From positions 868,001 to 932,000 of the forward strand of contig JADJWH010000001.1 in NCBI GenBank assembly GCA_016716465.1: a stretch of 64,000 nt of DNA, written 5' to 3'. The position numbers were made by a program, and so were the translations under genes. This document shows positions 8,619-17,240 of the stretch, in pieces. How positions within the stretch are numbered: position 1 is the stretch's first letter; every line of letters starts with the position of its first letter. This DNA comes from Gammaproteobacteria bacterium (GTDB lineage Bacteria > Pseudomonadota > Gammaproteobacteria > SZUA-140). The notes below the pieces were generated by a model, which ran no database searches, was not told where the DNA came from, and was given only the letters and a program-made list of their open reading frames with translations.

Positions 8619-9415
8619 AAGGCCCTGGGAATCTAATTGCACACGAGAATAACTGGCATACCCGGATGGGACTGGTGTTCCCCGGTGAGCGAGTGGTTTT
8701 CCGCGGTCATGATCTGTTCAATGATCTTAAAGATATTCGTTGGATGGAGTTATTGCTATTAGGGATTACCGGACGAAAATTTACTAGCGAACAAATGCGC
8801 CTCTTTGAAGGAATCTGGGTATTAAGCACCAGTTACCCGGACCCTCGAATATGGAATAACCGAATTTCAGCACTTGGCGGGACGTCCAGAAGCACAGCCG
8901 TGCTTTCAATTAGCGGCGCGATGTCTGCGTCAGAAGCAACAATTTATGGCTTCAAACCCATCATTGGCGCATATGATTTTATATCTCGCGCCAGAAGTCT
9001 AATGACGATTAACAATTCTCTTGAGGAATTCGTAATAGCCGAGATAAAAAAATATCGCACACTACCCGGTTATGCACGACCAATCATCAACTCTGACGAG
9101 AGAATTATTCCTTTATACACTCTTGCCAAAAAACTCTGCTTGGCTGACGGCGAACATACTCGAGTTGCCTTCATGATAGAAGACATACTGCAGACGAATC
9201 GCTACAGGCTAAAAATGAACGTGGCAGCCTTGGCCGCCGCTCTCTGCGCAGATCAAGAGTTATCCCTAAATGAATACTATCTGTATCTAACACCTTGCTT
9301 CATTGGAGGAATGCTGCCTTGCTTTATGGATACCAGCCATCAGCCTGCGGGCACATTTCTTCCCGTGACATGCGAAAGGATTTCATATAAAGGAAAACCA
9401 AGCCGAAAGTGGTAA
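8615..9415 (+). CDS. Citrate-synthase-like protein B, divergent paralogue of the preceding gene
   Basis: This 266-residue protein starts at GTG within the stop of the preceding gene (GTGA overlap). It aligns with its neighbour along its length. FRGHDLFNDL...WMELLLLGITG matches the RGYD region, RTLPGYARPIINSDERI matches the PGFGHP..H..DPR motif, and ALAAALCADQELSLNE matches the NVDGAIAA region. Again the catalytic positions differ: Arg155 for His, Tyr111 near the HGGA position and Asn202 for Asp. The gene is much richer in A+T than the rest of the window (20 G+C of 60 at 9001-9060), so faster divergence or recent acquisition is likely. Two tightly coupled paralogues suggest a heteromer. The function cannot be assigned beyond the fold. 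Confidence 0.65.
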   Translation: MKGPGNLIAHENNWHTRMGLVFPGERVVFRGHDLFNDLKDIRWMELLLLGITGRKFTSEQMRLFEGIWVLSTSYPDPRIWNNRISALGGTSRSTAVLSISGAMSASEATIYGFKPIIGAYDFISRARSLMTINNSLEEFVIAEIKKYRTLPGYARPIINSDERIIPLYTLAKKLCLADGEHTRVAFMIEDILQTNRYRLKMNVAALAAALCADQELSLNEYYLYLTPCFIGGMLPCFMDTSHQPAGTFLPVTCERISYKGKPSRKW

Positions 9416-9483
9416 TTACCTCTGCTGACCTTCCTGAATTCCATCCCCGTAGAGCTTCGAGCCAGATCCTGACGTTGTACTTA

Positions 9484-9511
9484 AGTATTAATAAAACCTG
9501 TCGTTAATACT
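9484..9511. promoter_or_regulatory. Operator-like inverted repeat before the TonB receptor gene
   Basis: AGTATTAA (9484-9491) and TTAATACT (9504-9511) are perfect 8-bp inverted arms separated by 12 bp. They sit 40-67 bases before the receptor start, in the A+T-rich intergenic region, which suits a dimeric regulator site. It could also fold as an RNA hairpin. Confidence 0.45.
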
Positions 9512-9529
9512 ACCAACCCTATAGTTGGT
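9512..9529 (+). promoter_or_regulatory. Leader hairpin and possible -10 box of the TonB receptor gene
   Basis: ACCAAC (9512-9517) and GTTGGT (9524-9529) form a perfect 6-bp stem with a six-base loop. The segment TATAGT at 9520-9525 inside it could serve as a -10 box, although no good -35 lies at the right distance. The gene's ribosome site GAGGTGGCAG follows at about 9538. Confidence 0.35.
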
Positions 9530-9550
9530 GTCACGACGAGGTGGCAGATC

Positions 9551-11638
9551 ATGGCAAGGAAAGCAGCGCTTTTACTTATTATTTTATTTATTAATCAGAG
9601 CGTTATCGCTTCCCAACCATCGGAAGAAGAAGCGCTCTCACGCGCTTTTGGTGATGAAGACTTCATCAGCATTGCAACCGGCTCACGACAGTTGATCTCC
9701 TTAGCTCCGGCCGTTGCATCTGTCATCACCGCTGAGGATATAAAAGCGATTGGCGCAACCGACCTCGACCAAGTACTCGAAAGCGTACCTGGACTACACG
9801 TCTCGAATGCACCTCGGGCATACAGTCCGTTGTACACAATTCGCGGTATATATTCCGAGAGCAATCCGCAGGTACTTGTTCTGATCAACGATATACCGAT
9901 CACTAACGTCTATGTAGGTGACCGCAGCCAGATCTGGGGGGGCATGCCTGTCAACAACATCGCGCGTATCGAAATAATACGAGGTCCTGGCTCCGCAATA
10001 TACGGCGCCGACGCCTTTGCAGGCACAATCAATATCATTACCAAGACTGCCTCGGATATTAATGGAACGGAATTTGGAGGAAGAACCGGTTCTTTTAATT
10101 CACAGGAAGGCTGGATGTTGCATGGAGGGCGATGGAACGATTTTGATGTTGCCTTCTCATTGGAAATCTCAAAAACTGACGGACAAGATCAGATTATTGA
10201 TGTTGACGCTCAAACCGCACTGGACGGACTCTTCAGCACGAATGCCTCTCTGGCGCCAGGACCAGTAAATCTGCAACGAAAAACCATTGATACAAGAATG
10301 GATATCTCGCGGGGAGCGTGGCGATTCCGCGCCGGCTATCAAGGAAGAATCGATATTGGCACTGGAGCCGGTGTTGCCCAGGCCCTGGATCCTGAAGGAA
10401 CTAATGACAGCAGACGCATCAATGCAGACCTTACTCATGACGCCCAGATTGGAGATAACTGGGAAATCACAAGTCAGCTAAGTTTTTTTGATACCAGCGC
10501 CGAATCGAATCTCATTCTTTACCCAGCCGGCGCATTCGGAGGAGCGTTTCCTGACGGTGTGATCGGAAACCCATATGTTTACGAGCGCCATACAAGGCTA
10601 GGAATTTCTGCTTTCTACCATGGTATCAAGAACCATAATATTCGCCTGGGCACAGGTGCAATTCACAATGACATGTATAAAACAGAGGAATCAAAAAACT
10701 TTGCCCCTAACGGAGCCCCGCTGGGAAGCGTCGTAGACGTCAGTGATGACCCGAGTCTTGTATTTATCGAGCCACATGATCGCAGAATTTCATACGCATT
10801 TCTCCAGGATGAGTGGCAACTTGCGTCTGACTGGAACTTCACTGGCGGCGTGCGTTATGACCATTACTCAGATTTTGGTGGAACCACTAATCCCAGGCTG
10901 GCGCTTGTATGGCAGACACGATACAACCTGACCACGAAGCTCCTCTATGGTCGAGCATTCCGCGCCCCGGCCTTCAATGAACTCTATAACATCAACAACC
11001 CGGTGGCACTGGGAAATCCGGACCTCCAACCGGAAAAGATCGATACCTATGAAATCGCCTTCGATTATCAGCATTCGGATTCGCTTCATACCAAGCTGAA
11101 TCTGTTCCGCTACCGAATGACCGACATCATACGCTTCGTTCCCGATCCTGCCCCGGCGACAACCGTAACTGCGCAGAACACCGGAGAGCGCCAGGGTAAT
11201 GGCCTGGAGTTGGAAGCATCGTACAGTGTCAGCCCATCGCTGGATGTCATTGGTAATTATGCTTACCAGCATTCAACCGAGGAAGACACCGACAGCGCTG
11301 TCGCGAATGCGCCACAGCATCAGGTCTACGTCCGCAGCGACTGGGATATAACCTCAGACTGGAAGGCAAGCGGACAAATCAACTGGGTGGCGGATCGTGA
11401 ACGAGACAGTACTGACTCTCGTCAGCCAGTCGATGATTACACCACAGTCGACCTCACGCTGCGTTATCAATCCGGACACAAACCCTGGGCGCTTGCGCTG
11501 TCAGCCCATAATGTCTTCGACGCAGATGCTCGCGAACCCAGTCCGGCCCCTGGATCAATTCCCGATGATTTGCCTCTCGCGGGACGCACAGTCTATCTGG
11601 AGGCGACGTATTTTCTTGACGGCGCACCTGACAATTAA
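9551..11638 (+). CDS. TonB-dependent outer-membrane receptor
   Basis: A 695-residue outer-membrane active transporter. There is a signal peptide at about residues 1-20 (ALLLIILFINQSVIAS). The plug domain runs from about 45 to 170, with LDQVLESVPGLHVS, YTIRGIYSESNPQVLVLIND, and the family-typical IARIEIIRGPGSAIYGADAFAGTINIIT pattern. A beta-barrel with alternating aromatic strands fills the rest, including GRAFRAPAFNELY and NPDLQPEKIDTYEIAFDY. The last strand, YLEATYFLDG, is followed by six more residues, so the terminal aromatic is not at the very end. G+C is lower than in flanking core genes. It heads an apparent operon with a periplasmic binding protein and a hybrid kinase. The ligand is unknown; siderophore, cobalamin or a small organic are all possible. 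Confidence 0.93.
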   Translation: MARKAALLLIILFINQSVIASQPSEEEALSRAFGDEDFISIATGSRQLISLAPAVASVITAEDIKAIGATDLDQVLESVPGLHVSNAPRAYSPLYTIRGIYSESNPQVLVLINDIPITNVYVGDRSQIWGGMPVNNIARIEIIRGPGSAIYGADAFAGTINIITKTASDINGTEFGGRTGSFNSQEGWMLHGGRWNDFDVAFSLEISKTDGQDQIIDVDAQTALDGLFSTNASLAPGPVNLQRKTIDTRMDISRGAWRFRAGYQGRIDIGTGAGVAQALDPEGTNDSRRINADLTHDAQIGDNWEITSQLSFFDTSAESNLILYPAGAFGGAFPDGVIGNPYVYERHTRLGISAFYHGIKNHNIRLGTGAIHNDMYKTEESKNFAPNGAPLGSVVDVSDDPSLVFIEPHDRRISYAFLQDEWQLASDWNFTGGVRYDHYSDFGGTTNPRLALVWQTRYNLTTKLLYGRAFRAPAFNELYNINNPVALGNPDLQPEKIDTYEIAFDYQHSDSLHTKLNLFRYRMTDIIRFVPDPAPATTVTAQNTGERQGNGLELEASYSVSPSLDVIGNYAYQHSTEEDTDSAVANAPQHQVYVRSDWDITSDWKASGQINWVADRERDSTDSRQPVDDYTTVDLTLRYQSGHKPWALALSAHNVFDADAREPSPAPGSIPDDLPLAGRTVYLEATYFLDGAPDN

Positions 11639-11682
11639 CGGTTTAGGGCTTCAAACGACAGGGCATACAAGAAAATGTCTAT

Positions 11683-11701
11683 GGGGGACCTTATGTCCCC
11701 C
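11683..11701 (+). promoter_or_regulatory. Strong G+C hairpin between receptor and binding-protein genes
   Basis: GGGGGAC (11683-11689) and GTCCCCC (11695-11701) form a perfect 7-bp stem with loop CTTAT. It encloses a possible ATG at 11693 and its GGGGGA ribosome site, making that start unlikely to be used when folded. It may stabilise or process the upstream receptor mRNA. Confidence 0.5.
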
Positions 11702-11728
11702 CATACTCCAGATACCCAAGCAATACTC

Positions 11729-12712
11729 ATGACCGATATTAGAAGCAATGACAAAAATATCGGGCGGTTTTCTATTGTTACCGCCCTTTTCTGTTTCGTA
11801 TTACTGCTCATATCATCAAATCGTGCGACAGCCGAAGCGGAAGTTGCAGTCCTCTATCCCGAGATCCGTGAACCCTTCCGAAGCGTGTTCATGAATATCA
11901 TCAAGGGTATCGACGACGCACTGGACGATAACGTCGATACCCGGGCGCTGAAGGACTCTGACACCCCCGCGGATATCCTGGCCTGGGCCAGGGAACGGGG
12001 CCTGAAATCCATCATCACGCTCGGGAATCATGGCTTTTCCATGAGCTCAGAACTGTCCCGCGAGATGCCGGTCGTCATCGGCGCGGTGAACATGTCATCC
12101 GACCTACTTGGAAAATCCTATTATGGAATCTCGCTGAATCCGGATTCCGCCTCCCTGTTCCAGCGCCTCAAGGCGCTCGCCCCGAAGGTAACGCGCATCA
12201 TTGTCGTATATCAGCGCCAGCAAGACAGCTGGATGATCGAACAGGCGACGAAGGCGGCACAGATACTCGGTATCGAGCTGCAGGCAGTGGCTGTAGAAAA
12301 CCTCCAGGAAGCCGCTAATAAGTATCGGGAAATACTGAATAATCAGCATAGCGATACCGATGCGCTGTGGCTTCCCCAGGACAGCGCGGTACTGGACGAA
12401 CAGGCGATATTGCCAATGATCCTGAAGGAAGCCTGGGACAGGCGCTTGATTGTCTTCTCCAGCAACCCGGCCTTCGTCAAGAGAGGCGTTCTGTTCGCCC
12501 TCTACCCGGATAACTACAACATGGGACGCAGTCTGGGCGCCATGGCGAGCAGGCTGCAGGCCGCGGAACATCGGGGAGAGCCCAGCGCCCGGCATATCGA
12601 GCCTTTGCGCGACCTGCTGATCGCCTTCAATGTCCGTACCGCCGCGCATCTCGATATCAGATACACCCGCGATGATCTGAACGACTTTGACCTCGTGTTT
12701 CCCTCACGCTGA
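11729..12712 (+). CDS. Periplasmic ABC-type substrate-binding protein (PF04392-like)
   Basis: About 327 residues. The N-terminal signal peptide (VTALFCFVLLLISSNRATA) leads to a two-lobed periplasmic binding fold. EVAVLYPEIREPFRS starts the first lobe, SIITLGNHGF and GISLNPDSASLFQRLKALAPKVTRIIVVY mark its middle, and LWLPQDSAVLDEQAILPMILKEAWDRRLIVFSSNPAFVKRGVLFALYPDNYNMGR is typical of the PF04392 family. No permease or ATPase gene is adjacent; the next gene is a membrane-bound hybrid kinase nine bases on, so the protein probably presents its ligand to that sensor rather than feeding a transporter. In-frame starts also exist at 11675, 11681 and 11693, but these lie in or beside a strong hairpin; 11729 gives a normal signal peptide. 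Confidence 0.85.
   Translation: MTDIRSNDKNIGRFSIVTALFCFVLLLISSNRATAEAEVAVLYPEIREPFRSVFMNIIKGIDDALDDNVDTRALKDSDTPADILAWARERGLKSIITLGNHGFSMSSELSREMPVVIGAVNMSSDLLGKSYYGISLNPDSASLFQRLKALAPKVTRIIVVYQRQQDSWMIEQATKAAQILGIELQAVAVENLQEAANKYREILNNQHSDTDALWLPQDSAVLDEQAILPMILKEAWDRRLIVFSSNPAFVKRGVLFALYPDNYNMGRSLGAMASRLQAAEHRGEPSARHIEPLRDLLIAFNVRTAAHLDIRYTRDDLNDFDLVFPSR
11762..11790 (+). terminator. Intragenic terminator-like hairpin (possible attenuator)
   Basis: GGGCGGT (11762-11768) and ACCGCCC (11780-11786) form a perfect 7-bp stem with an 11-base loop, directly followed by TTTTCTGTTT. It lies within the signal-peptide codons of the binding-protein gene. If it works as a weak terminator it would lower kinase expression relative to the receptor; active translation would disrupt it. 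Confidence 0.4.
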
Positions 12713-12721
12713 AGACTCGGT

Positions 12722-15700
12722 ATGGGCATGACTTCGGAAAAATCAGCAAAACGCCTGGGATTCCGCCAGCAGCTGACGATCACCTTCGGCATCGGCATCC
12801 TGCTGACCTCACTCGTTTCGTCTATCGCGATATCGATGCTGTCGAGTCGCGCGGTCTATGACCGCCTGGTCATGGAAGGCTATCAGTCCGTCGAAACCCT
12901 GGCCTCGCAGAGCACACTCGCCCTGCTCTACCACAGCGAGGAAAACGGCCGTGATTATGCCGAGGCCCTCCTCACCTCTCCTGACGTGCTCGGCGTGGCG
13001 ATATTCGACTTGAATCACTCCCCCCTGCTGGCGATCGGCGATGCGACCCAGGTATTGAAGGAGCAGGATCTCATCCCGGCAAAGACGGTACTGGCACGGG
13101 AAACCGATTCGGCCTGGTATTTTCTTTCCCCCGTCTACACCTCGCCGGTATCCTCGCAGGCGGATGAGTCGCCGTTTACGGTCAATCCCGCCAGCCCCGA
13201 GCTGCTGGGCTATGCCCAGCTCGTACTGGGAAAGAATACCCTGCATACGCTCGCAGGCGGCATCCTCAAGACCAATTTCCTGGTCTCCCTGGCGCTCGCC
13301 GTTACCCTGCTGATCGTCCTGCTCTTCGTGACCCGCCGGGTGACGCAACCGATCAAGAAACTCGCGGACTCCATGTACCAGGCGACTTCGGGTGAAAAGG
13401 ACGTGCGCGCAACGCTCGAGGGTCCCAAGGACGTCGTCCTGATGCAGGACGCCTTCAACAAGATGATGCAGGTACTCGAGGCTCGGGAAGTTGAGCTCAA
13501 GAGTGCGCGTGATGCGGCACTGGAATCGGCGCGCATCAAGGGCGAATTCGCGGCCACCGTGAGTCATGAACTGAGAACTCCGCTCAATGGCGTGCTCGGC
13601 ATGCTTGAACTCCTTCAGGGCATGGGCCTGAATCCAAAGCAGGCGGATTATGTCGAGGTTGCCAAGAACTCCGGCGATACCCTGTTGACGCTTATCAACG
13701 ATATTCTCGATTTCTCTCGCAATGACTCCGGAAATCTGCTCTTTCACAAGGAAACGTTTTCCTTGCGCAAGATGCTCGATGAAATCATCGGTCTGGTCGG
13801 AAGTCAGGCGCGCCGCAAGGGCCTGGATATCGGATTTTCAATTCAAAGCGAGCTCCCCGCGAACGTTTCCGGTGATATCAACCGGCTTCAGCAGGTATTG
13901 ATAAATCTCATCGGCAACGCGATCAAATTCACCGAAACGGGCGAGATATCGGTACTTGTCAGCCACCATGAACGATCCGCTTCCTCCGGGGACCGGATGC
14001 TGCGGTTCGAGGTGCGGGATACCGGCATTGGGATTCCGGAAGAGGCCCGGAAGAAAATCTTCGAGCCGTTCAGACAGGCCGACGCCTCAACCACGCGCAA
14101 GCACGGCGGCACCGGGCTCGGGCTGGCGATCTGCAAACAGATCATAGACCTCATGGGCGGGCAGATCGGGATCAGTGACAATCCCGCGGGGGGAAGCATC
14201 TTCTGGTTCACGGTACCGGTCGAAAACCTGAATGAAGGCGCCGCAACGGTGGAAGATGATTCCGGGCTGGCCGGACTGCGCATCCTCATCGCGGATGACA
14301 GTGAAATCGTCCGCCAGATGGTCGGCCAGTGGTGCAAGACCTGGAAGGTCGAATGCCTGTTCGCGGAAACCGTCCAGGAATCGATCAATCTCGTTACGAG
14401 CAGCCACTCGCACGGAAAGCCCCTCGACTTCGTACTGCTGGATTACGGCCTGCATGGAATCGCCGACGCCTCCTATTCCGACTTGCCGGCGAAGTTTCCC
14501 GTCTTCATGCAGAGCCGTCTTGTCCTGATGATGAATAGCACGGCGTCGCATCCAAATCTGGACGATGTGTCGCACAGCCACTATATCGACAAGCCACTGC
14601 GCTTCGATCTCCTCTACAAATTCTTGATGAGCAATCTGGATCTGGCGCCAAAATCAGGGATCGCGCAGGCGGACAACGGACTTAGTGTCGACGGGGCAAA
14701 AGTCCTGGTCGTCGAAGACAATCGCGCCAATCAAATCGTCGTCGCCGGAATGCTCGAGCGACTGAACATAAAACCCACGCTGGTATACGGCGGCATGGAA
14801 GCCATGCAAAGGCTGCGAAACCAGAGTTTCGACATCATACTGATGGATTGCAACATGCCGGGCATGGATGGCTACGAAACGACGACTCGCGTCCGTGCGC
14901 ACGAATCCGGAAAAAACCGCACTCCGATCATCGCCATGACAGCGAATACCCTCGAAGGAGACATAGAAAAATGCCTGTCCGCCGGCATGGACGATTATGT
15001 CTCGAAACCGCTTAAACTCGGAGTATTGAAGGAAATGCTCGCGAAATGGCTCAAGCCCGGCCAGCAACGTGATGCCGCTACAGCTCCGGCTACAAGACCG
15101 AGACCGTCGACCGCATGGGAGCCGAAGAACCTGGAAGAGTCACTGGATCAGGAATTCTTCTCCGAATTGCGCGAAACCATCGGGGGAGCCTTCATCAACA
15201 TGATCAACGTCTTCCTCGAAGACATGCCGATTTATATGGATGAACTGGGCTCCGCCATCAACGAAGGCAGGACCGACCAGGTCGGCAATATCGCCCATAC
15301 GGTCAAGGGCAGTTCATCCAACATCGGCGCGAATAAATTAGCCGATCTGTGCCGGCGCATCGAAGCCGCCAACAACACGGGGGACTTCAATCTCGTGAGG
15401 GAGCTGTTCGCCTCCGCAACGGCGGAGGCGAAGGCGCTGAAGGCCCTGTTGAAGAACGAGCTGACGGGACAGCCGGCGGGCAACTCGGGCAAAAAGCTGC
15501 ACAATTCCTTCATCCTGGTGGTGGACGACGACCGTTCGACCCGTTTTGCCTTCCGCAACATCCTCGAGGAAGAAGGATACAACGTCATCGAGGCGGAGGA
15601 TGGCGCCAAGGCAATCGAGCTGTGCAAGTATCGGGTTCCGGATCTGATCCTGATGGACGCAAAAATGCCGGTCATGGACGGCTTCACCGCCTGCCAGCAC

Positions 15701-17236
15701 ATACGCCAGATTCCGGAAAGCGCCCATACACCGATTCTGATCATCACGGGCCTTGATGACGAGGATTCCATTGAGAGGGCATTTTCCGTCGGCGCGACCG
15801 ATTATATTTCAAAACCCGTGAATTTCTCCGTGATGCGGCGCCGCATCGCCCACCTGATGCATGCCAGCCGCGCGGAACGCCACATGCGCCACCTGGCCTT
15901 CAGCGATACCCTCACCGGATTGCCGAACCGGGCCCGCTTCACCAATCATCTGAACAATCTGCTCGAGGCGCGCCGCGATAACAACACCCCCTTGGCGATC
16001 ATGTTCATCGATGTCGACCGCTTCAAGCTGATCAACGACACCCTGGGGCACGACGCCGGCGATATGCTGCTCAAGATCGTGGCGGAACGCATTCATAACT
16101 GCGTGCGTGATGACGACCTGGTCGCGCGTCTCGGCGGCGACGAATTCACCGTCGTGCTGGACAACGTCGGCGACCGTGACGTTCTCGAAACAATCGCACG
16201 CAAGATCTGCCATTCCTTCTCCAAGCCGGTTGCCTTCCTGAACCAGGAGATTTTCGTTTCGGTCAGCATCGGAATCTCGATGTTCCCCGGCGACGCCACC
16301 GATATCGCCACGCTGATGAAGCACGCCGACACCGCGATGTTCCATGCCAAACGTCTCAGGAACGATTACAAATTCTTCGAGCCCAACATGGAGGCCGGCG
16401 CCTCGGAACGGCTCGAGCTGGAACATGGACTGCGCGTCGCGCTGGAACGCAATGAACTGGTGGTGCATTTCCAGCCACAGGAAGACCTCAAAACCGGCCG
16501 GATCGTCGGCGCCGAGGCGCTGGTACGCTGGATACACCCCGAGCGCGGCCTGATCTCGCCACTGGAGTTCATCCCGCTCGCCGAGGAGACCGGTCTCATC
16601 AACCCGATCGGAGAGCTGGTCCTGCGCGAATCCTGCCGTCAGCTGCGCAGCTGGATCGACCGCGGCTATGGGCCGCTGCGGATCGCCATCAACATCTCCG
16701 CGCGCCAGCTGGAGAAGAACGAGATCATCGATGTCATCGCCGATATCCTCGAAACCACGGGAATCCCGCCCGAGTGCCTGGAACTCGAAATAACCGAAAG
16801 CGTGATCATGAATCACGCCGAGGAAATGATGCAGATCTTCCGCAGGCTGAAGGAGATGAACCTGTTACTCGCGATCGACGATTTCGGCACCGGCTATTCT
16901 TCACTGGCCTATCTGAAACGTTTCCCGATCGATATCCTCAAGATCGACCGCTCATTCGTCAAGGACATTCCGATTAATGCGGAAGACGTGGCGATCGTGA
17001 CCGGCGTGATCGCCATGGCGAAGGGCCTCGACCTCAAGGTCGTCGCGGAAGGCGTCGAGAATGCCGAACAAAAGGCCTTCCTGCAGCAGCAGCAGTGCGA
17101 CTACATGCAGGGTTATTATCTGAGCAAACCGCTGTCGGCCGATGAATTCGAGAACAAATTCCTGATGCCAGCGTATCTGGACAAGATCGGCAATGGCGAA
17201 AACATCGCCGTCCTGAAACCGAAGAAGTCCCCCTGA
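12722..17236 (+). CDS. Hybrid sensor kinase with three REC, Hpt, GGDEF and EAL domains
   Basis: A 1504-residue inner-membrane phosphorelay and cyclic-di-GMP protein. Domains in order: membrane helix about 20-45, periplasmic sensor region, second helix about 178-200, HAMP to about 255, HisKA with His282 in ATVSHELRTPLNG, HATPase with NLIGNAIKF and DTGIGIPEEA. Three receivers follow: a degenerate-looking first from about 519, a second from about 659 (Asp in ILMDCNMPGMDG), and a third from about 930 (Asp in ILMDAKMPVMDG). An Hpt domain with His859 in HTVKGSSSNIG lies between the last two. The GGDEF motif is intact at 1138-1142 with a product-inhibition RDDD just upstream. An EAL domain has EAL at 1265-1267 and DDFGTGYSSL. 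Both c-di-GMP activities could therefore work. The preceding binding protein probably supplies the signal. Confidence 0.95.
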   Translation: MGMTSEKSAKRLGFRQQLTITFGIGILLTSLVSSIAISMLSSRAVYDRLVMEGYQSVETLASQSTLALLYHSEENGRDYAEALLTSPDVLGVAIFDLNHSPLLAIGDATQVLKEQDLIPAKTVLARETDSAWYFLSPVYTSPVSSQADESPFTVNPASPELLGYAQLVLGKNTLHTLAGGILKTNFLVSLALAVTLLIVLLFVTRRVTQPIKKLADSMYQATSGEKDVRATLEGPKDVVLMQDAFNKMMQVLEAREVELKSARDAALESARIKGEFAATVSHELRTPLNGVLGMLELLQGMGLNPKQADYVEVAKNSGDTLLTLINDILDFSRNDSGNLLFHKETFSLRKMLDEIIGLVGSQARRKGLDIGFSIQSELPANVSGDINRLQQVLINLIGNAIKFTETGEISVLVSHHERSASSGDRMLRFEVRDTGIGIPEEARKKIFEPFRQADASTTRKHGGTGLGLAICKQIIDLMGGQIGISDNPAGGSIFWFTVPVENLNEGAATVEDDSGLAGLRILIADDSEIVRQMVGQWCKTWKVECLFAETVQESINLVTSSHSHGKPLDFVLLDYGLHGIADASYSDLPAKFPVFMQSRLVLMMNSTASHPNLDDVSHSHYIDKPLRFDLLYKFLMSNLDLAPKSGIAQADNGLSVDGAKVLVVEDNRANQIVVAGMLERLNIKPTLVYGGMEAMQRLRNQSFDIILMDCNMPGMDGYETTTRVRAHESGKNRTPIIAMTANTLEGDIEKCLSAGMDDYVSKPLKLGVLKEMLAKWLKPGQQRDAATAPATRPRPSTAWEPKNLEESLDQEFFSELRETIGGAFINMINVFLEDMPIYMDELGSAINEGRTDQVGNIAHTVKGSSSNIGANKLADLCRRIEAANNTGDFNLVRELFASATAEAKALKALLKNELTGQPAGNSGKKLHNSFILVVDDDRSTRFAFRNILEEEGYNVIEAEDGAKAIELCKYRVPDLILMDAKMPVMDGFTACQHIRQIPESAHTPILIITGLDDEDSIERAFSVGATDYISKPVNFSVMRRRIAHLMHASRAERHMRHLAFSDTLTGLPNRARFTNHLNNLLEARRDNNTPLAIMFIDVDRFKLINDTLGHDAGDMLLKIVAERIHNCVRDDDLVARLGGDEFTVVLDNVGDRDVLETIARKICHSFSKPVAFLNQEIFVSVSIGISMFPGDATDIATLMKHADTAMFHAKRLRNDYKFFEPNMEAGASERLELEHGLRVALERNELVVHFQPQEDLKTGRIVGAEALVRWIHPERGLISPLEFIPLAEETGLINPIGELVLRESCRQLRSWIDRGYGPLRIAINISARQLEKNEIIDVIADILETTGIPPECLELEITESVIMNHAEEMMQIFRRLKEMNLLLAIDDFGTGYSSLAYLKRFPIDILKIDRSFVKDIPINAEDVAIVTGVIAMAKGLDLKVVAEGVENAEQKAFLQQQQCDYMQGYYLSKPLSADEFENKFLMPAYLDKIGNGENIAVLKPKKSP

Positions 17237-17240
17237 GCGG

